From: JARKQH01 sp964631605
GTDB taxonomy: Bacteria; Verrucomicrobiota; Verrucomicrobiia; Limisphaerales; UBA8199
DNA: 64,000 nt
Direction of reading: 5' to 3'
Assembly (NCBI GenBank): GCA_964631605.1
Contig: CAZVYG010000014.1
Location: forward strand, 1-64,000
Below the pieces are notes generated by a model, which was given only the letters and a program-made list of their open reading frames with translations, was not told where the DNA came from and did not search any database. This document shows positions 8,586-17,473 of this stretch, one piece after another. The position numbers were made by a program, and so were the translations under genes. Each line of letters begins with the position of its first letter. The stretch's first letter is position 1.

Positions 8586-9884
8586 CTAAAATGCGTAAGC
8601 CAGCCGCAGACTCACCACATTCACCGTGTAGTCCCGGTTGGGGTAATTCGAGTCACGCCAATAGAACCGGTAGCCCAGGCTTGCCGACAACTTCTCGGTG
8701 ATGCGGCGGCCGAACGTCATTGCGGGGCCCACCCGGTCGAACTTCTCCGACCCATAGGTCAGGTATTCGCCGTGTTCGTAATCCAGCGAGGTGTTCAGGC
8801 TGATTTTGTGAAATAAGTGCCAATTGGCCGCCAACCGCGCGTAGTAAAGGTCAATGGTGCCGCCATAAAACGTGAAGCTCACGTTCCGGCCTCCGCTCAA
8901 GGTGTAAGTCACATATTCGTTCAGGCGGTGAATCAGCGCCACTTGGCTGTAAATCCCGCTGAATTCGTCCAAATCGGGGGCCGCCGGCACGGGCTCGGGC
9001 GAGAAAACCACGTAGCCCACGCTGCCCCGCATTTGAATATATTGGCTGATCTGCGCGTCCGCGAACAAACCCACATTCCACTGGCTGGCATCCTCGAATC
9101 CCTGGTTGGGCCCGGCCTCGTAGTGGATCAAGCCCCCGCCCAGGTCCACGCCGAACAACAGCCCGGCGGCGGGAGCGTAGCCGGCCGAAACCGAGACCAC
9201 CTCGGAGTGGCCATCGGGCTGGCCCCCGGTGTCATCGTTCAACGAGATGTAGTTGAGGTGATCATAGCCGGCCCGAAGCAGAATCTTGTTCAGATCCCAC
9301 AACGCGGTCAGGCCGGCGGCGTTCTCCAGGCGGGAGTAATCAGCCGAACCCACGACGGTTGGGTCCAGGTAGTTGTCCTCGAGAATGGAGAACCGATCGT
9401 GGACGTTAATCCAGAAATCGCCCACGTAAAAATCAAACGACAGTTCGGACCCGGGCCTGACGTAGAACCGGTTGTACTCGGAATAACTCGCGTAGGCTGT
9501 GTAGCCCGCGCCCAAAGAGAGATTAATGCTGTTCTTGTCGGAGATGGGCCACAACATGCGCGCCGTCATTTCCGGCCGAAACAGGAAATCCGACTTGGGG
9601 TTTTGATCTTCCAGCCGGATATTGTCGCTCCATTCGGTGCCCAGGCTCGCGCCAAAGCGCCAGGCCGTCGGACCCAGCTTGAGGTTGTAGTATCCCAGGG
9701 TGGCGGCCGCGCGCCGGCGCGCCTCGGCTGCCTCCGCGCTGGCCAGTGACAAGCGCACCGCCTCCTGGGCTCGCGCCCCACCCGCCAGCGATAAAGCCAG
9801 GGCAAGCCATAGCCCCCACGCACGCGTGGGCCGCGCCGAAACGTGCCGGGCATTCGTTTTGGAAGTGCGTTGCGCTTTTTTCAA
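8586..9884 (-). CDS. Outer-membrane beta-barrel protein of the exopolysaccharide operon (BBP2-like)
   Basis: The 432-residue protein has a signal peptide ending near 'GGARAQ' (residue 40). Alternating polar/hydrophobic strands run through the rest, with many aromatic residues at strand ends. It ends in a strand 'VVSLRLAYAF', and the terminal Phe is the usual outer-membrane insertion signal. Proteins of this type (putative beta-barrel porin 2) often sit beside Wza/Wzc genes in Verrucomicrobia and proteobacterial exosortase-linked loci and are thought to help polymer pass the outer membrane. It is the first gene of the minus-strand operon, 51 bases ahead of the Wza-like gene. The family call comes from overall pattern and context, so it is less certain than its neighbours. 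Confidence 0.75.
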   Translation of the reverse strand: MKKAQRTSKTNARHVSARPTRAWGLWLALALSLAGGARAQEAVRLSLASAEAAEARRRAAATLGYYNLKLGPTAWRFGASLGTEWSDNIRLEDQNPKSDFLFRPEMTARMLWPISDKNSINLSLGAGYTAYASYSEYNRFYVRPGSELSFDFYVGDFWINVHDRFSILEDNYLDPTVVGSADYSRLENAAGLTALWDLNKILLRAGYDHLNYISLNDDTGGQPDGHSEVVSVSAGYAPAAGLLFGVDLGGGLIHYEAGPNQGFEDASQWNVGLFADAQISQYIQMRGSVGYVVFSPEPVPAAPDLDEFSGIYSQVALIHRLNEYVTYTLSGGRNVSFTFYGGTIDLYYARLAANWHLFHKISLNTSLDYEHGEYLTYGSEKFDRVGPAMTFGRRITEKLSASLGYRFYWRDSNYPNRDYTVNVVSLRLAYAF

Positions 9885-10042
9885 GGCTGTACCAAGGCCA
9901 ACGTCCAGGGGTCTGTTCCCCCCTCATCTTGTTCTCGGGCGAGTTTGCCAGCATTTCCTCCCCCGGAAAAGAAAAAGTGTCTCGTGAACATTACGGAAAG
10001 CCGCTCAGGCCTGGGCCCGTCCTCCCCTCGGCCGGGGCCGCG

Positions 10043-11227
10043 CTATTTTTGGAAAAACAGGGCCAGCGACGCGGTGTAGCCATGCAAAAAATTCCGATCG
10101 CCCACCGGCCCGATCTCCCCATTGCAAAAGAATCCCGCCAACCCGAGCGGTCCCAGATGCCGCTGCACCAGGCTGGCGTCATGATTCGGCCGCTCAAAAA
10201 GCCCGCGGCCGCGTCCGTTGCAGCAGCAAAGGCAGCCCCCGTAGAGGGTGCGCCCTCGCAGGCGCTCGGCCGCGCGGGTCAACAGTTCGTTCATGTCCTC
10301 CGTGGCGGCGGCCGCCGAGCGGCGCTGAAACTGGACGGTCTGGCCGGCGCGCGCCAGGGCGCCAATCGCGATGCTGCCTGAACGGGGATCGGCCCCCAAC
10401 AGATTGCGAATCAGAAAATCGCCACGATGAAACTCCTCGAGATATTCATTGACGACCAGGCCGATGAACAGGTTGCCGCGCGCCTGGCGCTGTTCCTCGG
10501 GGGTAAGCCGGCCAAAGGTCTCCGCGAGCACCTCGTAGGCCGGCCGGTTGGCGATCTCGTGAATGATGTTGTGCTCGACCCGCGTAAGGGTCCAAGTCTC
10601 GCCGATCGGCGTGCAGCCTTGGGATGTCACTCCGGCCAAACCGACCTCGCCGCCGACCGAAAGCGCGACGCCCCCCTCCTCATGAACTTCCCCGTTGAGA
10701 TACACCTGGCAAAGCGGCTCCGGCTGATCAGCGCTCGCCAGCCCGCCCAGCACCGGCAGGGGGGCGTAGGCCTCGTTCCAGCTTCGCAGCCAGCTCTCGC
10801 TGTCCAGGCGGTAGGGGTCAAGGAAGGCCAGCCAGCCATTGGTCTGGTTCGGCGCGATCCCCGTTCGCCCCCGCCAATAATCCGGTCCCTCCGCTTCCTC
10901 AACCTGCGATTGCGTGAAATGAAACGCCTCCAGCCTCGCCCCGGGCAGCGAATACAAACCCAGCGCGAAACCGGCGTTCTCCTCAATCTCCTCTCCCCCG
11001 GCAATGAGGCCCTGACTGGAGCAGCCCAACAACAAGGGGATGCGCGCGTGGACCCGCAGGATTTCCAGCAAGGTGGACGCGTGCCGGTACAATCGTGGGG
11101 AAACAAAGACCAAACCCAGCGAGACCGGCAGTCCCAAGTGCCCGCGCAGCGCCTCCGCCCAATCCTGAACGGCGCGCTCGTCAAACTCTTTGGACCAATG
11201 TCCCGCTACGGCAAACTGCTTGTCCAC
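10043..11227 (-). CDS. FIST N / FIST C domain protein (small-ligand sensor)
   Basis: A 394-residue protein made almost wholly of the paired FIST_N and FIST_C domains. The N-terminal half has the family pattern ('LGLVFVSPRLY', 'IPLLLGCSSQGLIAGGEE', 'GWLAFLDPY', 'PVLGGLAS'). The C-terminal half has 'GCTPIGETWTLT', 'NIIHEIANRPAYEVL', 'FLIRNLLGADP' and the C-terminal 'GCLCCCNGRG...FLHGYTASLALF'. FIST domains are proposed to bind small molecules such as amino acids in signal transduction. The frame extends upstream to 11722, but that part has no homology-like pattern and would overlap the divergent hydrolase gene; GTG 11227 matches the expected domain start. The four-Cys cluster near the end could bind metal. 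The gene stands alone, with no kinase or cyclase beside it. Confidence 0.85.
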   Translation of the reverse strand: MDKQFAVAGHWSKEFDERAVQDWAEALRGHLGLPVSLGLVFVSPRLYRHASTLLEILRVHARIPLLLGCSSQGLIAGGEEIEENAGFALGLYSLPGARLEAFHFTQSQVEEAEGPDYWRGRTGIAPNQTNGWLAFLDPYRLDSESWLRSWNEAYAPLPVLGGLASADQPEPLCQVYLNGEVHEEGGVALSVGGEVGLAGVTSQGCTPIGETWTLTRVEHNIIHEIANRPAYEVLAETFGRLTPEEQRQARGNLFIGLVVNEYLEEFHRGDFLIRNLLGADPRSGSIAIGALARAGQTVQFQRRSAAAATEDMNELLTRAAERLRGRTLYGGCLCCCNGRGRGLFERPNHDASLVQRHLGPLGLAGFFCNGEIGPVGDRNFLHGYTASLALFFQK

Positions 11228-11436
11228 CCGTGCAGGGTATCCGAGCCGCCTGATTTTGCAACCTTGACGAAAAGTCCCGGGGCTCGACCGGCGACCTTTT
11301 GGCGAAAAGCTGCCGCAGTCCTTCGATTCCTGATCGGACAATTGCCCCTGCGGGGTGGGGACATTTGCCGGGTTGACGAATCGGAAAGAAGCGGGAGGAT
11401 GGACGAACAAAACAAAACATTCGCTGTTAAACCTGA

Positions 11437-13665
11437 ATGACGCCCATGCAAGACTTAAGACGGGTTGTCGTGGTGAGTGCCGCCTTGGCGGCCAGTTGCG
11501 CGGCGGCGCAAGACTCCCACCCCACGACCAATTGGTTCGAGCGCGTGCTCGTCGGCATGGAGGTGGGTCCAACAGGGGCGCAGTTCGGGTATAGCGACCC
11601 CCACGACACTCGCTATTGCGCCCGCTTTGACGGGCGGCAGGTCGTGCGCCGGGCCCTCCAAGCCCAGAGCGAATACCTGGTGTTTTGGGCGCGGGACGGG
11701 GACTTTGCCTACTACGACTCAAAGCTGCTGCCGAAAGCCCCCGGCCTGGGCCGGCGCGATCCTTTGCGGGAAGCCGTCGAAGAAGCGCGCCCGCATCGTC
11801 TGCCGGTCATCGCGTATTGTGTGGTGCAGCAGGGAGGACATTTCCTCAAGGCGCATCCCGAATGGGAAATGCGCGGCGCGGACGGCAAACCCCTGGGCCG
11901 TTTCTGTTACAATTCCGGCTACCTCGAAGCCATGAAGGCGATATTGGCCGAGCAGCTCGCGTATGGCATTGCCGGCTTCCACATTGACATGATGGACCAG
12001 GGTTTCGGCCCGCCTTACGGCTGCTGGTGCGACATCTGCCAGGCGCGGTTTGAAAGGGAATTCGGCCGGCCCATGCCGCGGGAGGCGACCTGGGACGAGG
12101 CGTGGGACAAGATGCTCGAATTCCGTTACCGCAGCAGCGAGCGTTTCGAGAAAGCTCTCGCGGGCCATGTCAAGGCGCTGAACCCGGCCGCCTCAGTGGA
12201 TTTCAACTACCACGGCAACCCACCCTTCAGTTTCGAAGTCGGCCAGCGTCCGGTGCAGCATGCTGCCAACGGGGATTTCATCACCGGCGAAACCGGGGTG
12301 TGGGGTTTCAGCGCGTTGGCCGTCGGATTGAACGCGGAATTTTACCGGGCAGCGGCGCCGGGGCAGCGTGTGCAAGTGGCGATGCAGCGCGGCGTTCGAA
12401 TGTATCACGATCAAACCACCCGCCCCCTGCACGACCTGCGCTGGGAATTGCTAACCCTGCTGTCGCATGGCGCGTTCGTCACGGTTGTGGACAAAACGGC
12501 CTTCGACGGGTGGCTTGACCCTGTGGCCTATGAGCGGATTGGAACGGCTTTCGAGGAAGCCCGGAGCAAGCGTCCCCATTTCGGCCAGACACCGTTGCAG
12601 GACGTCGGCCTCTATTTCAGCAGCCGCACCCGCGACTGGGTCGGACGCACGAAACCCGCCGACTATTTCACCGCGTTCCAGGGCGCCCACCGCGCGATGG
12701 TCTATGAGCACATCCCCTGGGGAGTGCTGCTGGACGAAAATGTGTCGCTCGAAACGCTGCGGCGTTTTCCTGTCGTGCTTCTGCCCAATGCGGGCATTCT
12801 TGCCGGGCGGGAGGTGGCGCTTCTGCGAAGTTACGTGGAGGCGGGCGGGAAGCTGATCCTCACCGGCTTGAGCGGTTGTTACGATGATTGGGGCAGGCTC
12901 GGAACCAACTCGGTCCTGGAAGCCCTCACCGGCGCGATGTTCGTTCGGCCGCTCGACTCGCTGGACAACTGGATGACACTCCCGGCCCCCGACTTGGGCC
13001 ACGCGGCGGTGTTTGCCGCGGGTATTGCCCATGCCCGGGTTCCCGCCGGGGATGCGGCCCCGCCTTCCCGAGTGCCTTTCCTCGTCAAAGGGCCCGCCGG
13101 GGTTTTCGCCGCGGTCACCGCGGAGCCTCTGGGCGAGCTGCTTTCGCCCCATCGCACCAGGCGTCAGCAAGAGGGCAAGGAAGGCACTGAATGGCCGATG
13201 AGCGCGGATGCCGCCGTGGGCCCCGCCATCCTCATCAATCGCCTCGGCAAGGGAACCGTGGTGACCTTTGCCGGGTCTCCAGACTTTGCCACCGCCAGCG
13301 AGCATCATATCGCCGAAGCCCGAAAGCTGCTGGCCAACGCCGTTCGTTTCCTGCATCCCAAACCGAGGGTCCGGATCACCGCCCCGGCGGCCGTCGAGGC
13401 CGTGGTCACCGAGGAACCGGCGACCGCCACCTTGCGCGTGCATTTGCTGGGCTACAACGCCCCCCCGCAAACCACCCCGCCCAAGGAGCGACCCTATGCC
13501 CTCCCCGCGACCATCGAGGACGAACCCGTATTCCGGGTGATCATCGAACTGGACCGTCCGCCCAAACAGGCCACGGCGCTTAACAAGTCCACGGTGCTCC
13601 GCCGAAGGGGCGCCCGCATCGAAGCAACGGTAGCCGGCATCCACGAGGTCTTGCGGGTTCGTTGA
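11437..13665 (+). CDS. Putative secreted glycoside hydrolase (GHL6-like TIM barrel with beta-galactosidase trimerisation-like domain)
   Basis: A secreted protein of 742 residues with a short signal peptide ('VVVSAALAASCAAAQ'). Residues about 30-340 look like a TIM-barrel of the hypothetical glycosyl hydrolase type (GHL6/alpha-amylase-like). Marks are 'LVFWARDGDFAYYDSK', 'PVIAYCVVQQGGHF', 'PEWEMRGADGKP' and 'GIAGFHIDMMDQGFG' with the acidic strand-end residues. A Cys cluster 'GCWCDIC' follows. Residues about 400-640 resemble the GATase-like trimerisation domain of GH42 beta-galactosidases ('PWGVLLDENVS', 'VVLLPNAGILAGREV', 'YVEAGGKLILTG'). Substrate unknown; no activity has been shown for much of this family. 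It is divergent from the FIST gene and has no sugar transporter or regulator next to it. Confidence 0.7.
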   Translation: MTPMQDLRRVVVVSAALAASCAAAQDSHPTTNWFERVLVGMEVGPTGAQFGYSDPHDTRYCARFDGRQVVRRALQAQSEYLVFWARDGDFAYYDSKLLPKAPGLGRRDPLREAVEEARPHRLPVIAYCVVQQGGHFLKAHPEWEMRGADGKPLGRFCYNSGYLEAMKAILAEQLAYGIAGFHIDMMDQGFGPPYGCWCDICQARFEREFGRPMPREATWDEAWDKMLEFRYRSSERFEKALAGHVKALNPAASVDFNYHGNPPFSFEVGQRPVQHAANGDFITGETGVWGFSALAVGLNAEFYRAAAPGQRVQVAMQRGVRMYHDQTTRPLHDLRWELLTLLSHGAFVTVVDKTAFDGWLDPVAYERIGTAFEEARSKRPHFGQTPLQDVGLYFSSRTRDWVGRTKPADYFTAFQGAHRAMVYEHIPWGVLLDENVSLETLRRFPVVLLPNAGILAGREVALLRSYVEAGGKLILTGLSGCYDDWGRLGTNSVLEALTGAMFVRPLDSLDNWMTLPAPDLGHAAVFAAGIAHARVPAGDAAPPSRVPFLVKGPAGVFAAVTAEPLGELLSPHRTRRQQEGKEGTEWPMSADAAVGPAILINRLGKGTVVTFAGSPDFATASEHHIAEARKLLANAVRFLHPKPRVRITAPAAVEAVVTEEPATATLRVHLLGYNAPPQTTPPKERPYALPATIEDEPVFRVIIELDRPPKQATALNKSTVLRRRGARIEATVAGIHEVLRVR

Positions 13666-13961
13666 ATGGCCTTGCAACGATGGGGCGTCTCTTCCTCCTT
13701 CCTTGGGAGGCCTCGCTGGATTGCCTCGTCGGGCCACACAAGACGATCGCCCGCGCTTGGAGTTCGTCGGCTTTCTTGAACGGCAGCCCCCGCTGACCCT
13801 TAAAGAGCCGGCGCAGGTGCTGGTCGGCTGAACCGGACGTCCGGCGAATCCTCAGCGGGGCCACTCAGTTGCCCGTGTCCCGTCGGAAGCGCGGCCTGCC
13901 AATCACTCGTCCCAACTGATGGAGCGGCCCCTGGGAGTGATAGGGACTCGGTTTTCTGCGT

Positions 13962-15512
13962 TCACACGCCTGGAGCCAGGCTGGAGCCACGATTGAACAA
14001 TTGGTCCACTTTGGCCTTCACGGCCGGGTCCATCTGGATGAGCGGGGGCCAGGGCCGCTTGAAGCCCTCGCCGGAAAGTTTTTTCGTGGCATCAATGCCC
14101 AGTTTGCCGCCCATGGCCATTTCGCTGGTGGCGTGGTCCAACACGTCCGCCGGCCCTTTGGTGAAGAGGCTGTCGCGCTGGGGGTCCGTGTTGGCGCACA
14201 ACCGAAACAACACCTCGCTGGTGTTATGCACGTCCACATCATCATCCACGACAACGATGTATTTCGTGAACATCATCTGGCCCATGCCCCAGAGGCCATG
14301 CATGATCTTATAGGCCTGCATCGGGTAGGTCTTCCGAATGCTGACGAAGACCAGGTTGTGGAACACGCCCTCGGCGGGAAGCGCAAGGTCCACGATCTCG
14401 GGAAAATTCATCTTGAACACGGGCAGGAACAGCTTCACCGCCGCACTGCCCAGGTAAAAATCCTCCATCGGCGGACGGCCCACGATCGTGGCTGGATAAA
14501 CCGCGTCTTTGCGGTGAGTAATGGCGGTGACGTGGAACACCGGGTAGGGTTCCGGCAACGTGTAAAAACCCGTGTGGTCGCCAAAGGGCCCCTCCTCGCG
14601 CAGGGGCTCGCGCGGATCCACATAGCCTTCAATGACGAAATCGGCGCTGGCCGGAACTTCAAGATCGTTGGTCTCGCACTTGACCAGTTCAACTGACTTT
14701 CTGCGGAGGTAGCCGGCCAGCAGGAATTCGTCCAGGCCGTCCGGCAACGGCGCCGTGGCGGCAAAGGGATAAACCGGATCTCCGCCCAGAAATACTGCCA
14801 CCGGCATGCGCGTGCCAAGTTCCAGGTGCCGGCGGGCGTGGCGCGCCCCGACCTTCTGAAGCTGCCAATGCATGCCGGTCGAGCGGTCGTCGTAAATCTG
14901 CATGCGATACATCCCCACGTTCCGTTCCCCGGTATCCGGATCCCGAGTCACCACACAAGGCAGCGTGATGAACCGCCCCCCATCCAACGGCCAGCAACGC
15001 AGCACCGGCAGGTCCAGCAGCGTCGGACTCGGACTGCCGGCTTGCGCCCTTCCAATTGCCGGGGCGGGCGGCCAGGGTTCCGTTCGCGGGGGCGGCGCTT
15101 CGAACCGGTGAATGACCTCCTTGCAGGGACCGTCGGAGACCCGCCGCGGCCGGGCGTGGCGCAACTCCATCGCCGTCCCCAGGAGCTTGAGCGCCTCCCG
15201 AACCGACACCGGCGGTCTGGCTTTCATCAACGTCCCCAGCTCGGCCGCCACCGCCTCGACGCTCTCCGCCCCCAGGCTTAGCGCCAGGCGCTTCCACGAC
15301 CCCAGCGTGTTGATCGCCACGGGAAACGGACTCGGCTTCCGGTTCACCGTCGGTTCTTCAATCAACAATGCTTTGCCACCCCCCGGCTTCTTCATCTCGC
15401 GATCTGCCAGCTCGGTAATCTCCAGCTCGGTCGCCACCGGCAGCGCAATCCGCTTCAGCTCGCCCGCCGCTTCCAGCCGGTCCAAAAACTCGCGAAAGGA
15501 ACTAAACGCCAT
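13962..15512 (-). CDS. UbiD-family prenylated-FMN decarboxylase
   Basis: A 516-residue cytoplasmic enzyme of the UbiD family, which removes carboxyl groups from aromatic or unsaturated acids using prenylated FMN. Seen are the N-terminal 'FREFLDRLEAAGELKRI', the middle 'RNVGMYRMQIYDDRSTGMHW' and the active-site stretch 'EEGPFGDHTGFYT' with its conserved acidic residues. The C-terminal 'YIVVVDDDVDVHNTSEV' is also typical. The likely role is menaquinone or ubiquinone biosynthesis, but UbiD relatives also act on other aromatic acids. The frame stays open to 15641; ATG 15512 is chosen because the family N-terminus starts there. The partner prenyltransferase UbiX is not in the window. It is divergent from hcp, and the shared 172-base gap holds an FNR-like box. 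Confidence 0.9.
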   Translation of the reverse strand: MAFSSFREFLDRLEAAGELKRIALPVATELEITELADREMKKPGGGKALLIEEPTVNRKPSPFPVAINTLGSWKRLALSLGAESVEAVAAELGTLMKARPPVSVREALKLLGTAMELRHARPRRVSDGPCKEVIHRFEAPPPRTEPWPPAPAIGRAQAGSPSPTLLDLPVLRCWPLDGGRFITLPCVVTRDPDTGERNVGMYRMQIYDDRSTGMHWQLQKVGARHARRHLELGTRMPVAVFLGGDPVYPFAATAPLPDGLDEFLLAGYLRRKSVELVKCETNDLEVPASADFVIEGYVDPREPLREEGPFGDHTGFYTLPEPYPVFHVTAITHRKDAVYPATIVGRPPMEDFYLGSAAVKLFLPVFKMNFPEIVDLALPAEGVFHNLVFVSIRKTYPMQAYKIMHGLWGMGQMMFTKYIVVVDDDVDVHNTSEVLFRLCANTDPQRDSLFTKGPADVLDHATSEMAMGGKLGIDATKKLSGEGFKRPWPPLIQMDPAVKAKVDQLFNRGSSLAPGV

Positions 15513-15569
15513 ACCGTCTGACGGTACCAGAACGCCGCGCCGGCGCAACCACCGCCACCGCTTGCGGGT

Positions 15570-15583
15570 TTGATTTGGGTCAA
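15570..15583 (+). promoter_or_regulatory. FNR/CRP-family operator-like palindrome between UbiD gene and hcp
   Basis: TTGAT-TTGG-GTCAA matches the FNR/Dnr consensus (TTGAT N4 ATCAA) with one mismatch. It lies 101 bases upstream of the hcp start. If it acts at -41.5, transcription would begin near 15618, and the weak -10-like TAAAGG at 15606-15611 fits. FNR, NnrR and HcpR proteins control hcp in many bacteria. No regulator of that family is encoded in the window. Confidence 0.5.
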
Positions 15584-15684
15584 AGCCCGTCGGACCGCTC
15601 TGGCGTAAAGGTATTCCCGCGCAGATTGCCGCGGGCAACAACGCTCGCGGAGCGCGAAACCGAGACGAGAGCAGAAGAAAAATT

Positions 15685-17337
15685 ATGTTTTGTTACCAGT
15701 GCGAACAAACCTCGAAAGGAACCGGCTGCACCGATTTTGCGGTGTGTGGCAAGGATGAAGAGACGGCGGTGTTGCAGGACTTGCTGCTGCACGCGACCAA
15801 GGGGGTCGCGCAGTATGCCTGGCGAGCGCGGCAGCTCGGGGCGCGGGATGCGGCGGTGGACCGTTTTCTCCTGCGCGGCCTGTTTCTGACGGTGACGAAT
15901 GTGAATTTTGATGCGGCGGCGATCGAGCGCGCGATTCGCGACGCGGCCGCGATGCGCGACCAGGCCAGGGCCCTCTACGAACAGGCGGCGGCGCGCAAGG
16001 AAGTCAAGGCCGAAGCGGTTCGCGGACCGGCCACGTGGCTGCCGGCGCCGGATCGCGCGGGCCTGGTGAACACCGGGGGAATGGTATCCGTGCTGGCGCG
16101 GCGGGACTCGTTCGGCGCGGACATCACTGGCCTGCAGGAATTGCTGACCTACGGCGTCAAAGGGCTGGCAGCCTACGCCGATCACGCCCAATTGCTCGGC
16201 CACGAAGCCGATGTGGTTTACGATTTTCTGGCCGAGTCCCTGAGCTATCTCGCCGAGGCGCAGTCCACAGTGGACGCCCTTCTCGGGCTCTGTCTCAAAT
16301 GCGGCGAAATGAACCTCAAGGTGATGGAGTTGCTGGACACGGCCCACACGCGGACCTACGGCCACCCGGTGCCCACCGCCGTGCGCGTGGAACCGGTGAA
16401 GGGGAAGTGCATCCTGGTTTCCGGCCACGATTTGAAGGACCTCGAAACGCTGCTCCGCCAGACCGAAGGCAAAGGCATCAACATCTACACCCACGGAGAG
16501 ATGCTCCCCGCCCACGGTTATCCGGGGCTGAAGAAGTATCGGCACCTGGTTGGGAACTACGGCGGCGCGTGGCAGGATCAGAAGATCGAGTTTGCCGCTT
16601 TTCCCGGCGCGATCCTGATGACCACCAACTGCATTCAGGAGCCGCAGCCCGGGTATCTGTCGCGCATTTTCACCACCGGCCATGTGGGCTGGCCGGGCGT
16701 TCGTCACGTCTCCAACGAAGATTTTACGCCGGTCATCGAGGCCGCCCTGGCCGCTCCCGGCTTCACCGAGGATGGGCCCGACAAAACCATCCTGGTCGGG
16801 TTTGGCCATCATGCCGTGCTGGGCGTTGCGGATAAAGTGATCGAGGCGGTCAAAGCCGGCGCCATCAAACATTTCTTCCTGGTGGGTGGCTGCGACGGCG
16901 CACGGACGGGGCGCGACTACTACACCGAGTTTGCCGAGCGCATTCCGCAGGATTGCGTGCTGCTCACGCTGGCGTGCGGCAAATACCGCTTCAACAAGCT
17001 GGATTTCGGCACGATCGGCGGGATTCCGCGGCTGCTCGACATCGGGCAATGCAACGACGCCTACTCCGCAATTAAGATCGCGGTGGCGCTTTCCCAGGCC
17101 TTTGGCTGCGGGGTGAACGACCTGCCGCTCTCCCTGGTGCTTTCCTGGTACGAGCAGAAGGCTGTGGCTGTCCTGCTGACCCTGCTGCATCTGGGAATTC
17201 GCAACATCCGGCTGGGTCCCACGCTGCCAGCCTTTGTAACCCCGGCCGTGCTCCAGGTGCTCGTCGAGAAGTTCAACCTCATGCCGATTAACACGGCCGA
17301 GGCGGACCTGCAAAGCATCCTGGGCAAGGCCGTTTAA
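15685..17337 (+). CDS. hcp: Hybrid cluster protein (hydroxylamine / NO reductase)
   Basis: A full-length hybrid cluster protein of 550 residues. The N-terminal cysteines C3, C6, C15 and C21 give the spacing CX2CX8CX5C, which binds a [4Fe-4S] cubane as in the Desulfovibrio (class I) type rather than the enterobacterial [2Fe-2S] type. The ligands of the hybrid cluster lie in 'GLCLKCGEMN', 'TTNCIQEP', 'VGGCDGARTGRDYY' and 'TLACGKYRFNKLDFG'. The protein reduces hydroxylamine in vitro and is now seen mainly as an NO reductase / S-nitrosylase in anaerobic nitrosative stress. No hcr reductase gene follows. An FNR-like box sits upstream and a strong hairpin downstream, which suggests a single-gene, oxygen- or NO-controlled unit. 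Confidence 0.95.
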   Translation: MFCYQCEQTSKGTGCTDFAVCGKDEETAVLQDLLLHATKGVAQYAWRARQLGARDAAVDRFLLRGLFLTVTNVNFDAAAIERAIRDAAAMRDQARALYEQAAARKEVKAEAVRGPATWLPAPDRAGLVNTGGMVSVLARRDSFGADITGLQELLTYGVKGLAAYADHAQLLGHEADVVYDFLAESLSYLAEAQSTVDALLGLCLKCGEMNLKVMELLDTAHTRTYGHPVPTAVRVEPVKGKCILVSGHDLKDLETLLRQTEGKGINIYTHGEMLPAHGYPGLKKYRHLVGNYGGAWQDQKIEFAAFPGAILMTTNCIQEPQPGYLSRIFTTGHVGWPGVRHVSNEDFTPVIEAALAAPGFTEDGPDKTILVGFGHHAVLGVADKVIEAVKAGAIKHFFLVGGCDGARTGRDYYTEFAERIPQDCVLLTLACGKYRFNKLDFGTIGGIPRLLDIGQCNDAYSAIKIAVALSQAFGCGVNDLPLSLVLSWYEQKAVAVLLTLLHLGIRNIRLGPTLPAFVTPAVLQVLVEKFNLMPINTAEADLQSILGKAV

Positions 17338-17356
17338 GGCTTCCCTCGCGCTTCGT

Positions 17357-17395
17357 CCCGCCCGGCGCCGGTGCCGCCGGGCGGGGACTGCGTTT
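17357..17395 (+). terminator. Hairpin terminator-like structure after hcp
   Basis: Perfect ten-base inverted repeat CCCGCCCGGC / GCCGGGCGGG (17357-17385) with a nine-base loop, followed by ACTGCGTTTT. The stem is strong but the T tract is short, so it may need help or act as an RNA-end stabiliser. It starts 19 bases after the hcp stop. Confidence 0.5.
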
Positions 17396-17473
17396 TGAGC
17401 GGCCGGAGGGCGGCCGCACATTCCGCCGCAGTTCGGTTGAAGTCCAGACCCCATCCGAGCGTCTGATCTTCCA

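Noticed and set aside
11228..11722. The N-terminal extension of the FIST frame
   Set aside because: No FIST pattern before GTG 11227, and it overlaps the start of the divergent hydrolase gene.
13666..13961. Possible AraC-like or other remnant between the glycoside hydrolase and UbiD genes
   Set aside because: A minus-strand piece ('DQHLRRLFKGQRGLPF') looked a little like an AraC helix-turn-helix, but nothing before or after supports it, so I see no supported gene there.
15585..15640. Small inverted repeats before hcp as a possible riboswitch
   Set aside because: Only short GC hairpins are present and none matches a known riboswitch pattern; chance repeats are common in such GC-rich sequence.
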